A DNA stretch of 64,000 bases from Scilla litardierei (GCA_030789695.1 CM061142.1:565431281-565495280); one strand, 5' to 3'. Shown: positions 23,457 through 36,290, counted from the stretch's first letter. Notes: generated by a model not told the origin, from the sequence alone. A program made the numbers and translations.

Positions 23457-24898
23457 ATGTCAGCTGGACCCATTAATACCGGACCGATCGAAGGTTTGAA
23501 GGAGAAGCAAAAGGCAAATAGTGTTGAGCTGGAAGATGCCACGGATTCCACCTCACCCTCAAATCGGCCAGCGAGAGCCACAAAAGAGCCTAAAGTGACT
23601 CAGAAGGAATTCACCGATTTTTTGGATCGGGTCGACACGAGTCTTGGTGTTCTGGAAACTTTGATACGCCAGAACATGTGTGACCCATCGCTCTTAAATG
23701 ATCAATTGCCGTCCCAAAACCCAACCCTGATGCTAACTAGGGGCACGGCCTTACTCAGGAATCAGGGGGATCTGAGGGCAGATCGACTAGAGATCGACCC
23801 GCACAACTCAACCTCCCCCATCTCACCAATACGACAGAATGGGGGTTGACAATTGCGCTTTCGTTCTACAAAAGGATCACATCTCCTCAAATTATAAGGA
23901 AGCGACCCGTAACATCATAGACTAAGTAATGTACGGGGCTCCCCGAGTTATAACCCTCCTAATCTTACAGGTGGATTTGGAAGGAGGGAAGAGATCCCAA
24001 ATCGATCTTCAGGAGCCAACTACATGCAAGCCGGAGAGGGAAGACCTCTACTCATCCAATCCGTGCTTAGGAAAACCCTGCTGAGGGAGAATATCACTCA
24101 TGTACCCCTCTTTTGAACTTCAAACTCCCTGCCTTATCAGCTTATGATGGCAGAGGTGACCCGTGGTCGCACATTCATAAGTATCTGTATGTAATGCTGC
24201 TTCACGGGGCCAATGAGCCATACCTTTGTAGAGCCTTCCACGCTACCCTATTCAAGAGGGCAGAAGGCTAGTACAAAGGGTTACCCGACGGTTGTATCGG
24301 GTCATTCGATGAATTGACAGATATGTTCTGCAAGCAATTCGTCACGGGGCGACGTTCTAAGAAGAAGTCCTCCCACCTCTTCTCGCTCAAACAGAACGAG
24401 ATTGAATCAATTCGAGCCTTCTTCCAGAGATTCAACGACAAGAGGCTTGATGTAGAAGAGACGTCGGACGTGACCGTCATAGCGGTGCTCACTCAAGCAG
24501 TCTGAAATAAACACCTGTGAAGGGCCCTCCACCAGTTCCCTCCTAACAACGTCACATAAATGTTCAACATAACGGATCGGTTCACCATCTCCGAGGAAGC
24601 GGAGAAACTGACTGTAGCTAATGGGAAAGGCACTCCCGCCCATCGCGGAGACACTAGGTGAGAGAAGCTGACCCTGGGAACCCCTCCCAGGAGTCTCGAG
24701 ACAAGAGACCCAGAGAGAGGAGCCCACGAAGCAAGGCGCACCCTTCTTATGCAAAACCATGCGCTCCTAAGACAGAGGTCCTCGCTTATGCCCCACGAGA
24801 AGAGCTGGTCCAAGAGACATCAAAGAAGGGAAAATACGAGAAGGGGGACGACCTCAAATTTTGCAAGTACCACAATGACTATGGGCACAATACCAACG
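23457..24898 (+). pseudogene. Tat-1 gag, 5' part, frameshifted
   Basis: The gag begins with the open frame at 23457-23849 (130 codons, starting MSAGPINTG), then is broken by stops and frameshifts. A retrotransposon gag core survives at 24314-24505 (DMFCKQFVTGRRSKKKSSHL and on, with ESIRAFFQRFND). A third frame at 24658-24898 carries the zinc-knuckle-like FCKYHNDYGHNT motif. The motif is cut after CKYHNDYGHNTNGC by the Tekay-like element at 24904, and its remainder resumes at 35121. At least two frame changes and several stops make it non-functional. Confidence 0.75.
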
Positions 24899-24903
24899 GC
24901 TGT

Positions 24904-27727
24904 TGTAACGCCCCGCTCCCCAAAATACGACGGGAGCGAGAGCGTTACTGGGGTCCGCTTGAACCGGAGCGGTGAAGCTTGGGTTCATTAAGCGTCTGTG
25001 GTAAAACACAAGGGCAGGTCCCTTGCACGCATTTCAGAACAACCAGAATTATTCATACATTACATGCCACATCCAGAAAATAAACGTCTGTACATGAAAT
25101 AAAAACAACAAGCCTCAGCTGGGCCGAAATACAACAACAATAACGTACACACAACCACAAAGAAAAGTAACTAAGGCAAACAGCAACGGTAAAGGTCCTC
25201 TAGTCCTCCGCAGGGAGAGACTCGGCGTCTACAGCGAACTCCTGACTCTCCAAGTCAGGTGTCTCGTAAGGAACATCCTGGTACTCAAGCTCGGGATCTG
25301 ACATACATCCAAAAACATGAATGTATGTCAGCAAGGGTCTGCAAGAAGATGTTAGAACCCAAGGCAAGATATACAAAATTATACTGAATTTAAGAGGAAA
25401 TTATAAATTAAACGAGATAACAATAAAAGTTTAAGCATGCTGATTTTTAAATTAAATACATCCTACCATGCAGTTCTAAACAATCTGACGAGTAAAGTAA
25501 GACATGTCAATTTCAGTGAGCACGTTGCAAGTTCCATGTTAGTGTCACACGTCTATAATAGGGTTCTCGCCTTTAGGACGTGATGAGTGGGTCGTTCTTC
25601 TCACAAGGGCTTACCGTGATTGGCGCTAACCCACCGCATATAGGTGGTGCCCTTGAAGAGAGTACTCGGTCATACGCCTAGTAGCCGCTCAACCCTAACC
25701 CTACCCCAAGATTTGGTACTGGAACACGAGCCTGCCTAGGCAACTCACATGACATCACGAAAGTCACGATTTCGCCTTTGTGGCGCACGATTTCACGATG
25801 TCACACTCTGGTTAGTCATTTTAAGACATGCAACAATTAAGTAACATGATCATTTATCTTTTATACAACAATTTCCATGGTTACGAGAGTATCGAGCAAC
25901 ATTTACAACAATTTAACAAACGTGCTGAGTATGAGAATTTAACAAGTATGACATGGAAACTGATTTTTCTTCGCTAATGTTCTAAAGCAAGATATATCAA
26001 ATTATATGCCGTTGGATCACATTTTTAGCCACGGATGTCGTGGTAGTGTTTTCACGCGTCATTTCATGTGCAGGTATTGAGTTATGTAACTTTACATACA
26101 AGAAGCTAAAAGAGCATTTACCTTCACAAATTCACTATAAATTGCATACTTGCCTGTTTTCGATGATTTTGGTGTCGTTGGGTTCGTCTCGATGGGTACT
26201 TCATTACGGTGATAGTGGTTCTCTGTTTTAATTAAACACATCACCAAATTAGATTCTTCGCGAGATAAACACAACAATAAAAATAACCCCGAATTGGGTT
26301 TGTCTAATTTTGTTGGGTTCTCTGGCTAGGGTGGCATTTATATAGGGTTATACTAACATGGTACGCCCCATTTTATCCTGATATTGTTATCCCACCATTA
26401 TTTTACAATTATTACAAGCTGAAATTAATAACACTAACAAATTAACGTCTAAACTTAATACTAACAACCTCCTAACCAATACTAACCTAATACCAGCCAA
26501 TCACAAAGCTAATATAAGATTATCGTGACATTAACTAGTATCACCTACTCCTGCATACTTTATTACCCCTCCTAACTCTCTCTCCTCTTATTCTCTCTTT
26601 CTATATTTCCATAACTCAAGGCTGCCATAAATCATTGTTTATTTTATTCATTCAATCTCTTTACAGTCACTGTCTCTCTCTGTCCCCCCTTCCTCTATCT
26701 CTGTATTCTTCGTTCCATTCTTTTTTTTCATTGCTTTTAAAAAAAATTGCAGCAACCATGGGAAACAAACGGGGCTCTTGTAAAAATCAAAGAGGGGAGA
26801 GAGAAGTTCACCTTGCGCGCAACGGGGAGGAAGAGGCGGACGGCGGCTGGGCGGCGCGCGGGCTCCTATTCGGCGGCGGCGCAGGCTGACGGGGGCCGGT
26901 GTTCCTGGGCGGCTCCGGCGGCTGGTCCGGCCTAGGGCAGAGGGTGGAGGAGAAAGGAGATGAAGGAGATCTGGGTTTTCCCTTTTTTAATAGAGTTTTT
27001 GGAATCTGAAATTATAATTTCAGATTAGTCTGTGTGTTTTTGGTGTTTGATTTGAATCTGTAATTTGGTTTTGGTTTATGGATCTGAAAACCCTCTGTTA
27101 CAATTTCAGTTTTGGAGTTTTGGGTGAATGGGTTTGGGGATTTGGTTGATTTTGGTTTTGAGAAGAATTAGGGAAGCTGAAGTTTGATTTTGGGGACTGA
27201 TTTGCAGGGAAGAGGGATCGACGTTCCTCTGCTGTGGTTGCTTGCTGCTGATGAAATACAGATATGGAGGGGGCAGCTTGATGGGGGGAGTTGGAAGTGG
27301 GGGAGAATAATTAAGGTTGTGGTTGGATCTCACCGATACATTCGGTGGGATTCAACCTGATAGGTTAGGTTTAATTAGAAAATGATTAGGGGTAAGTAAT
27401 TAGGGTAAAGATTTTCAGCCAATGGTAAAAAAGTTAATCAGTAATTAACTTTTAATTAAGGCAATTAAGTAAAATGTAATTATTAAAATAAATAAGGTAA
27501 TTAGCATGGTTAAAAGTGATTAGAAATTTGTAATTAGGCTAAGGTAATTAAATAAGGTAATTAGTTAAAATTGATAGTCGGTTAATGATGATACGGTAAA
27601 ACGAAGGACGGATACGCGCTCGCGTTGACACACAAAAATAGAACTCGCGTACGAAAACATCTGGATGGTCAAAACGAAAATACGGGCACACACACAATGA
27701 TACGTCTAGCAGATACCGGCCGTTACA
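24904..27727 (-). repeat. 3' LTR of the Tekay-like element
   Basis: The 2824-bp LTR begins TGTAACGCCCC and ends GGCCGTTACA on the plus strand, a 7-bp inverted repeat. It is the 3' LTR because the polypurine tract abuts its right end. The small ORFs inside it recur in the other LTR and show no domain. Confidence 0.9.
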
Positions 27728-27742
27728 TCCTACCCACCTTAA
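27728..27742 (-). other. Polypurine tract of the Tekay-like element
   Basis: On the minus strand it reads TAAGGTGGGTAGGA, immediately before the 3' LTR. The LARD-like element at 38478 has the same core at the same place. Confidence 0.8.
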
Positions 27743-27772
27743 GAAAAATTCCGTCCTCGGAATTCTTATCAA

Positions 27773-28021
27773 CTAAGGAGTAGGGAACAAATATGGATAA
27801 CGCTCTCGTATCTCATCTTCCCGCTCCCATGTAGACTCTCCTGGCGAGTCGCGACGCCACGTCACTCTGACTAGATCAACAGTCATGTTCCTGAAGACTT
27901 TCTGATGTCGATCTAGGATCTCCACTGGTTGCTGTTCATACGTCAGATCTGGTCGAACTGTAATCTCAGAGTAGTCCACACCATGAGAATGGTCGCTGAT
28001 ATAACGACGGAGCTGGGACAC
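27773..28021 (-). pseudogene. Tekay-like integrase C-terminus with chromodomain
   Basis: The 82-codon frame contains PVEILDRHQKVFRNM, then VRVTWRR and STWEREDEIRERYPYLF. This is a chromodomain of the plant Tekay/Del type, which in the family directs integration to marked chromatin. It is in the same frame as the integrase core at 28148-28681, separated by two in-frame stops (TGA and TAA) in 28022-28147. Confidence 0.85.
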
Positions 28022-28147
28022 ATGAAAGACGTCATGAACTCCCTCTAAGGACGGTGGCAGAGCTAAGCGATATGCTACTTATCCAACTCGCTCTAGCACA
28101 TCGAAGGGTCCAATATATCTCGGACTAAGCTTGCATCTCTTCCCAAA

Positions 28148-28681
28148 TCAAATCACTCCTCGATTCTGGGTGATCTTCAGGAACACATAATCTCCCGGCT
28201 GAAACTCCAAAGGACGTCGTTTAGCATTTGCCCAATTCTTATAACGGTCCTGGGCGATCCGAAGCTTGTCTATGATATCTCGCACAACATCAACTGCTTC
28301 CACTATCATCTCTGGCCCCAATAGCTCTACATCACCGATGTCATCCCAACTCAGTGGCGATCGACATTTCCTTCCATAGAGAGCAGCAAATGGTGACATG
28401 CCAATGCTCGACTGATAGCTATTGTTGTAGGAGAACTCCACCAAGTGCAGATGATCCTCCCACGAACCCTTGAGATCCAACATGCAAGCTCTCAACATAT
28501 CCTTCAAGATCTGAATAGTGCGCTCCGACTGTCCATCAGTCTGCGGGTGATACGCAGTACTGAAGCTCAGACTGGTACCCAGATTGGTCTGCAGACTCTT
28601 CCAGAACTGAGATGTGAATCTCGTATCACGATCTGATACAATGCTCACAGGGACTCCATGCAAGCGTACGATCTCCTGCAC
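28148..28681 (-). pseudogene. Tekay-like integrase catalytic core
   Basis: The 178-codon frame carries [17 protein letters not shown], holding the second catalytic aspartate, and [17 protein letters not shown], holding the glutamate. The first-aspartate region upstream is broken. The downstream GPEMIVEA and [13 protein letters not shown] segments are typical of the gypsy integrase tail. It is flanked by stops on both sides. Confidence 0.85.
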
Positions 28682-28963
28682 GATTATCGATCACATTACA
28701 ACATATACTAGGAGGAAGTTATAAAGGTATAAGAAAGATATTTACCTCCATATACTTCCTTGCTAATATCTCCGTGGATTACCCAACTCGGAAAGGTATA
28801 AAGTGCGCAGACTTGGTCAATCGATCAACGATGACCTAGATCATGTTGTTTTGCTTGTTGCTCCGAGGTAAGCCAGTCACGAAGTCCATCGTGATATGCT
28901 ACCACTTCCACTCTGGAATCGGTAGAGGTTGTAGTAATCCGACAATGCGATGGTGTTCATCCT

Positions 28964-29338
28964 TCACTTGCTGACATACAAGACACTTGACAATTCTCCG
29001 TGCCACACTTCTCTCATCCCATGCCACCAGAAATTCTGACGAAGATCCTTGTACATCTTCGTACCTCCAGGATGAATAGAATAAGGTGAACTGTAAGCCT
29101 TATTCATCAATTCTTCTCTGATATCTCTTGCATACATGCATATCCTACTACCATATCTCAAAGATCCATCCGCGTGAATCAGAAAATCTGTCCGAAGTCC
29201 TGCTTCAACCTGCTCTTTGATCTTCTTCAATTTAGCATCTCCATCTTGAGCAGTCTTGATCCGATCCACAATCGTCAATCGAATCTGCATGCTCATCAAC
29301 GACGATGTGACTCCCGGAAGGACATCCTCAACATCCAT
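28964..29338 (-). pseudogene. Tekay-like RNase H tail and integrase zinc-binding region
   Basis: The 125-codon frame contains the histidine part of the integrase HHCC region (SPYSIHPGGTKMYKDLRQNF, then WWHGM). The cysteine half is shifted and disrupted. It is in frame with RT and integrase, but separated from them by stops. The RNase H segment between 29339 and 29653 is recognisable but contains in-frame TAG and TGA stops. Confidence 0.75.
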
Positions 29339-29653
29339 CTCTCGCAGATCCTACTGCAATCTCCACTGGGCTGTGAGAATCATCACTTCGGGCAGTTGAC
29401 TCAAAGCATCCGGTACGACATTCACCTTCCCTGTATGATACTGAAGGTCGATGTCGTAGTCTGCCATCAATTCCAACCATCTGTGCTATCTCATATTCAG
29501 CTCCTTCTGGGTGAATATAAATTTCAAACTTTTGTGATCAGTGAAAATTTTCACTTTATCACTCAGTAAGAAATGCCTCCAAATATTCAAAGCAAAGATA
29601 ACGGCAGCTAACTCCAAGTCGTGAGTCGGATAATTCTTCTCGTGGATCTTCAA

Positions 29654-30560
29654 CTACCGAGAAGCATAAACGACTACATGACCGTGCTGATGCAGAACAC
29701 ATCCAAGTCCTTTGCCTGATGCGTCGCAGAAGATCTCGAAGCCTCTGCTTCGGTCTGGAATATCTATGACTGGCGCAGAAGTCGATCTCTCCTTCAAGGT
29801 AGAAAAGGCTTGCTCACAAGAGTCTGACCAACTGAACTTAACATTCTTCCTCGTCAATTTCGTCATCGGCTCAGCTATCCTCGAGAAATCCTTGATAAAT
29901 CTGCGGTAATACCCCACCAGTCCAAGGAAACTTCTAATATCTGATGCTGATCGAGGTGTGGACCATTCACTGACTGCCTTGACCTTCTTCGGATCCACTG
30001 ATATACCATCTCCTGATACCACATGCCCATGAAATGCAATTCTGTCCAGCCAGAATTTGCACTTGATGTAATTTGCATATAGTCTATGATGACGGAGCGT
30101 CTCCAATACCATCCTTAAGTGCTCTGCATGCTCCTCCTCGCTCCTCGAGTACACCAAGATATCATCTATAAAGATCATCACAAACTTGTCAATGAAGTCA
30201 TAAAAGATAAGGTTCATGAGATACATGAACACAACAGGAGAGTTGGTCACACCGAACGGTATGACAACAAACTCATAGTGCCCGTACTTAGTACGAAAAG
30301 CGGTCTTCGGCACATCTTCCTTCTTGACTCTGACTTGATGGTATCCGCTCCGGAGATCCAACTTCGAAAATACTCTCGATCCACCAAGCTGATCGAAAAT
30401 ATCATCAATACGGGGGCAGTGTGTACTTGTTCTTCACTATGATCTGATTCAGCTCCCGATAATCAATGCACATCCTTCTCGATCCATCCTTCTTCTTCAC
30501 CAGCAAGACGGGTGCATCCCAGGGAGATACGCTGGGATGAATGAAACCCTTCTGCATTAG
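29654..30560 (-). pseudogene. Tekay-like reverse transcriptase
   Basis: The open part (29654-30361) starts [20 protein letters not shown], contains the catalytic FIDDILVYS motif and continues to [14 protein letters not shown], the start of RNase H. The N-terminal RT segment (30362-30560) is present, but needs a frame change and has a small disruption near 30417. It is the pol core of the element, now inactive. Confidence 0.85.
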
Positions 30561-30561
30561 C

Positions 30562-30990
30562 TCATCCAATAGTCAATCTGTTCGACTGGGCTCGGAACTT
30601 GACAGGTCCCAGCGAATGTCCTCCGCTGACAAACTCAAACACTGGGTGGTCAGGAATTTCGATTACCACTTTCTTCTGGTGATAGTCGATCGTGGCATAA
30701 AAATCTCCTAACCAGTCAATGCTGAGAATAGCATCAAAGTTGGATAGATCGTGGACAATGAAGTCAGCATATAATTCGTGTCCACTAACCACCAACAGGC
30801 ATGTTCTACATCCCAGTGCAACCTTCACTACACCATTTCCAGTTGTAATGTTCCAACACTTGGGAAGTGTATAGATGGGTATCGAGTGTTCGGCTACGAA
30901 CTTCCGAGATAGGATGCATATGGAAGCTCCAGAATCGAACAGAGTCAAGGCCGGGTGAGATGAAACTAAGTTGAAACCTAGGGGTAACAT
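30562..30990 (-). pseudogene. Tekay-like aspartic protease
   Basis: The 143-codon frame contains the active-site LFDSGASICIL and the downstream DAILSIDWLG segment. It shares its frame with the gag zinc knuckles upstream, but is out of frame with the RT downstream, so the polyprotein is frameshifted near 30.5 kb. Confidence 0.85.
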
Positions 30991-31155
30991 GCAACTAGGT
31001 TAAACATTGAATCTAACTAATCAAACGTAAATGCATAAATAAGGAATACTAGTCTAGATGTTACCTGCAATCACGTCGTCCTCAGCTTCAGCCTCAACTG
31101 ATGTCATAGTGAAAGCTCGGCGCTTCGGTTAATTGGCCTGCTGAAAGGCTCTATC

Positions 31156-32171
31156 CTATGGAACTAGAAGTGGTCCACGCTGTCCAGGTGCCGGTACGGT
31201 CCTCTGGGCAGGTCCAGGTGCTCCAGGAGGCACAGGTCGAGAACCGCAGGTGCAATCCTTTGCAGCATGAGCAGGCGATCCACAGATCAAACACTGATTC
31301 AGCATCCTCATACAGTCCTTCTTCACATGACCAAGCTTGCCGCAGAAATGGCAAACTAGCTCCGCTCGGTTGGGGACAGGTGCAGCTGGCCTTTTGAACT
31401 GTGTGGTATAAACAGGACGAAAACCGGGCCTAGTTGCACTCCTCTGTGGCTCCATTGGGCGCTTGCCCGCCTGACGTGCCCTCTTCTGATAAGCTACCTA
31501 CTCGTGCTTCTACGCAGCTACCAGGACTTGCTCATGAGTAGTAAAGGTGTGCCCGGACAACACACCATGTATGTCCAGGTCTAAGCCCTGTAGAAAGTGG
31601 TGTGCACCTTCATCCTCGTCTGCTACCAGTGTAGGGGCAAATCGACTCAGCATGGTAAATTCGGCCTCATACTCGTCGACTGTCCTTATGCCCTGCTCCA
31701 GGTTAATGAAGCGCTGTTGCATTTCCCTCTTTGCAGTCTTCGGAAAGTACTGGGCGTCAAACCTTTGATGGAAAGTAGCCCATGGAATCGGCTTGATCAG
31801 CCTAGTCTCTTCAGCATCCCACCAGTGACGGGCATTATCTGTCAGCTACTTCTTGGGGAGATCCACCCAATCGTTCAGATTGACTCGGGCAAGACCCAAG
31901 TTATCCGCAGTGTTGCGAAGACATTCCTCTATTCCTCGGCCGCTAGTGGGCCCTCTCGTCCAGAGAAGTTCGTTGGATGCATCTCTCAGAACTGTTTGGC
32001 TCCAGGCTCATGGCGAGGTGGTGGAGCAGTTGGTGCAGCCTGACGTCCCTCTTGGACCAAATGGTGCTGAACCTCCAGCATTTCCCTTATAACACCAAGC
32101 ATCTGGCAGATGTCGTCCTCTCTGCCTCCAACAGCTCTAGGTCCATTTCGGGCGTTTCGTCTCCCAGCCAT
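31156..32171 (-). pseudogene. Tekay-like gag with two zinc knuckles
   Basis: Pieces of gag lie in order: an N-terminal frame starting MAGRRNARNGPRAVGG (31986-32171), a core frame with EYEAEFTMLSRFAP (31510-31722) and a C-terminal frame (31156-31455). The last carries CHFCGKLGHVKKDC and a second CLICGSPAHAAKDC knuckle. There is at least one frameshift between 31986 and 31722, and stops occur between 31456 and 31509. Confidence 0.8.
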
Positions 32172-32302
32172 TCTGAGATAAGAAAAGCCCGAGTTAAACT
32201 AGCGTATGTGATCTTACTAGATATTTGGCCGATGAAAATATTCTCATTGTTCTGAATTCGCAAATGCAAAGAGATGGACCTGCGTGGGCCACCACCAAAA
32301 CC

Positions 32303-35120
32303 TGTAACGCCCGTTCCCCAAAATACGACGGGAGCGAGAGCATTACTGGTGTCTGCTTGAACCGGAGCGGTGAAGCTTGGGTTCATTAAGCGTCTGTGGT
32401 AAAACACAAGGGCAGGTCCCTTGCACGCATATCAGAACAACCAGAATTATTCATACATTACCAGCCACATCCAGAAAATAAACGTCCGTACATGAAATGA
32501 AAACAACAAGCCTCAGCTGGGCCGAAATACAACAATAATAACGTACACACAACCACAAAGAAAAGTAACTAAGGCAAACAGCAACGGTAAAGGTCCTCTA
32601 GTCCTCCGCAGGGAGAGACTCGGCGTCTACAACGAACTCCTGACTCTCCAAGTCAGGTGTCTCGCAAGGAACCTCCTGGTACTCAAGCTCGGGATCTGAC
32701 ATACATCCAAAAACATGAATGTATGTCAACAATGGTCTACAAGAAGATGTTAGAACCCAAGGCAATATATACAAAATTATACTGAATTTAAGAGGCAATT
32801 ATAAATTAAACGAGATAACAATAAAAGTTTAAGCATGCTGATTTTTAAAGTAAATACATCCTATCATGCAGTTCTAAACAATCTGACGAGTAAAGTAAGA
32901 CATGTCAATTTCATTGAGATAACAATTTCATGTTGTAAGTTCCTTATTAGTGTCACACGTCTATAATAGGGTTCTCGCCTTTAGGACGTGATGAGTGGGT
33001 CGTTCTTCTCACGGGGGCTTACCGTGATTGGCGCTAACCCATCGCATACGGGTGGTGCCCTTGAAGAGAGTACCCGGTCATATGCCTAGTAGCCGCTCAA
33101 CCCTAACCCCACCCTAAGATTTGGTACTGGAACACGAGCCAGCCTAGTCAACTCACATGACATCACGAAAGTCACGTTTCGCCTTTAAGGCGCACGATTT
33201 CACGATGTCACACTCTGGTTAGTCATTTTAAGACATGCAACAATTAAGTAACATGATCATTTATCTTTTATACAAAAATTTCCTTGGTTACGAGAGTATC
33301 GAGCAACATTTACAACAATTTAACAAAAGTGTTGAGTATGAGAATTTAACAAGTACGACATGGAAACTGATTTTTCTTCGCTAATGTTCTAAAGCAAGAT
33401 ATATCAAATTATATGCCGTTGGATCACATTTTTAGCCACGGATGTCTTGGTAGTGTTTTCACGCGTCATTTCACGTGCATGTTTTGAGTTATGTAACTTT
33501 ACATACAAAAAGCTAAAAGAGCATTTACCTTCACAAATTCACTATAAATTTCATACTAGCCTGTTTTCGGTGATTTTGGTGCCGTTGGGTTCGTCTCGAC
33601 GGGTACTTCGTTACGGTGATAGTGGTAAAACATATAACCAAATTAGATTCTTCGCGAGATAAACACAACACTAAAAATAACCCCGAATTGGGTTTGTCTA
33701 ATTTTGTTGGGTTCTCTGGCTAAGGTGGCATTTATATAGGGTTATACTAACATGGTACGCTCCATTTTATCCTGATATTGTTATCCCACCATTATTTTAC
33801 AATTATTACAAGCTGAAATTAATAACACTAACAAATTAACGTCTACAGTTAATACTAACAACCTCCTAACCAATACTAACCTAATACCAGCTAATCACAA
33901 AGTTAATATAAGATTAGGGTGACATTAACTAGTATCACCTACTCCTGCATACTTTATTACCCCTCCTAATTCTCTCTCCTCTTATTCTCTCTTTCTATAT
34001 TTCCATAACTCAAGGCTGCCATACATCATTGTTTATTTTATTCATTCAATCTCTTTACATTCACTGTCTCTCTCTGTCACCCCTTCCTCTATCTCTGTCT
34101 TCTTCATTCCATTCTTTTTTTATTGCTTTTAAAAAAATTGCAGCAACCATGGGAAACGAACGGGGCTCTCGCAAAAATCAAAAAGGGGAGAGAGAAGCTC
34201 ACCTTGCGCGCGACGGGGAGGAAGAGGCGGACAGCGGCTGTGCGGTGCGCGGGCTCCTGGTCGGCGACGGCGCGGGCTGACGGGGGGCCGGCGTTCCTGG
34301 GCGGCTCCGGCGGCTGGTCCGGCCCTAGGGCAGAGGGTGGAGGAGAAAGGAGATGAAGGAGATCTGGGTTTTCCCTTTTTTAATAAAGTTTTTGGAATCT
34401 GAAATTATAATTTCAGATTAGTCTGTGTGTTTTTGGCGTTTGATTTGAATCTGTAATTTGGTTTTGGGTTTTGGATCTGAAAACCCTCTGTTACAATTTC
34501 AGTTTTGGAGTTTTGGGTGAATGGGTTTGGGGATTTGGTTGATTTTGGTTTTGAGAAGAATTAGGGAAGCTGAAGTTTGATTTTGGGGACTGATTTGCAG
34601 GGTAGAGGGATCGACGTTCCTCTGATGTGGTTGCTTGCTGCTGAGAAATACAGACAGGGAAGGGGTAGCTTGATGGGGGGAGTTGGAAGTGGGGGAGAAT
34701 AATTAAGGTTGTGGTTCGATCTCACCGATACATTCGGTGGGATTCAACCTGGTAGGTTAGGTTTAATTAGAAAATGATTAGGGGTAAATAATTAGGGTAA
34801 AGATTTTCAGCCAATGGTAAAAAAATTAATCAGTAATTAACTTTTAATTAAGGCAATTAAGTAAAATGTAATTATTAAAATAAATAAGGTAATTAGCATG
34901 GTTAAACGTGACTAGAAATTTGTAATTAGGCTAAGGTAATTAAATTAAGGTAATTAGTTAAAATTGATAGTCGGTTATTGATGATACGGTAAAACGAAGG
35001 ACGGACACGCGCTCGCGTTGACGCACAAAAATAGAACACGCGTACGAAAACATCCGGATGGTCAAAACGAAAATACGGGCACACACACAATGATACGTCT
35101 AGCAGATACCGGCCGTTATA
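32303..35120 (-). repeat. 5' LTR of the Tekay-like element
   Basis: The 2818-bp copy begins TGTAACGCCC and ends GGCCGTTATA; the final CA has become TA. It is the 5' LTR for a minus-strand element. The internal side reads GGTTTTGGTGGTGG on the minus strand where the primer site should be. Confidence 0.9.
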
Positions 35121-35266
35121 GCTGTTGGACTTTCAAAAAAGAGATCGATGCACTAGTCAAGCGAGTGCACCCCAAAACCACGGCTAACGATCAACCTAGC
35201 AAGGTGGGATCCTCGAAGCAGAAGGGCAAGATGACGGGGTCACCTGTCACCAAGGTGATCGACTAG
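35121..35266 (+). pseudogene. Tat-1 gag, 3' part
   Basis: After the repeated GCTGT the frame continues CWTFKKEIDALVKRV and ends at a stop after TKVID. With the segment before 24904 it rebuilds one zinc-knuckle region, which shows that the Tekay-like element split this gag. No protease, RT or integrase follows. Confidence 0.75.
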
Positions 35267-35529
35267 CAAACCATCTGAGCTCAGGGTCAAATAAAGAGGC
35301 AGCGGGCAAAAGCAGCTCTAACTAAGTTCGGAAACATTTATACGCCTTTTATTTCTGTCATTTCGTTCAATAAAGCATGTATTTTCTTTAAGTAAAGTTC
35401 CACTTCCTTTTCGAAATTAAGATTTTATGAATTTTACAAAATCTATCCCATCAAACTTCCCACTTAAAGGATTTGATCCTTGGGAATCCTGGATAAGCTG
35501 AGTTTCACATTTGACGAAAACCCGTGCGA
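35267..35529. other. Tat-1 region after gag, no gene
   Basis: AT-rich sequence lies between the gag stop and the tandem array. I see no coding motif and no remnant of pol. Confidence 0.5.
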
Positions 35530-36290
35530 GATACCCTAAAGGGTCATCAGCCGTAAGTCAAAGGGGCCACCCCTTCGCTACTGAACGACTCTCCTAAAGT
35601 GTCCTCAGTTGTAAGTCGAGGGGCCACCTCTTCGCTATTGAACGACTCTCCTAAAGTTTCGTCAGCCATAAGTCGAAGAGCCACCTTTTCGCTACAGAAC
35701 GACTCTCCTAAAACATCATCAGCTATAAGTCGAGGGGTCATCCCTTCACTTTTGAACGACCCTCCTAAAAAGTGTCGTCGGATGCAAGTCGAGGGGCCAC
35801 CCCTTCGCTACTGAACGACTCTCCAAAAAAGTGTCGTCAGCCGTAAGTCGAAGGGGCCACCCATTCACTACTGAACGACTCTCCTAAAACATCGTCAGCT
35901 GTAAGTCGAAGAGGCCACCCCTTCACTACTGAACTACTCTCCTAGAGGGTTGTCAGTCGTCAGTCGAAGGGGCCACCCCTTCTCTACTGAATGACTCTCC
36001 TAAAATGTCGTCAGCCATAAGTGGAAGGACCCCCTCTTTGCTACTGAACGACTCTCCTGACATGTCGTCAGCCATAAGTCAAAGAAGCCACCCCTTCGCC
36101 ATTGAACGACTCCCAAAACGTCGTAAGTCATAAGTCGAAGGGCCACCTCTTCGCTACTGAACGACTCTCCTGACATGTCGTCAATCGTATTTCCAAGGGG
36201 ACACCCTTTCGCCACTGAACGACTCCCAAAATGTCGTCAGCCGTAAGTCAAAGGGCCACCCCTACGTCACTGAACGACTCCCGTATCGTC
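35530..36290. repeat. 57-bp tandem array in Tat-1, about 13 copies
   Basis: Units of 56-60 bp carry GTCAGCCRTAAGTCGAAGGG, then CCACCCCTTCGCTACTGAACGACTCTCC split over a purine-rich join. Copies diverge by 10-20 percent by eye. The position, between the gag remnant and the antisense gene, matches the variable 3' region of plant Tat-type elements, which often holds tandem repeats. Confidence 0.85.

Larger units (their letters stand above)
24904..35120 (-). mobile_element. Complete Tekay/Del-like chromovirus (Ty3/gypsy)
   Basis: Two LTRs of about 2.82 kb (24904-27727 and 32303-35120) flank a decayed gag-pol on the minus strand. A perfect 5-bp target-site duplication GCTGT lies at 24899-24903 and 35121-35125. 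The long LTRs, order PR-RT-RNH-IN and a C-terminal chromodomain place it in the chromovirus Tekay/Del group. The LTRs differ at about 11 sites in their first 250 bases by eye, so the insertion is not recent. Confidence 0.9.

Noticed and set aside
23457..24903. A host gene at the 130-codon plus-strand frame
   Set aside because: It sits directly after an LTR and primer-binding site, and is followed by gag and zinc-knuckle motifs.
26635..34356. Short frames in the LTRs at 26635-26935 and 34029-34356
   Set aside because: They have the same LTR-pair explanation and no recognisable domain.
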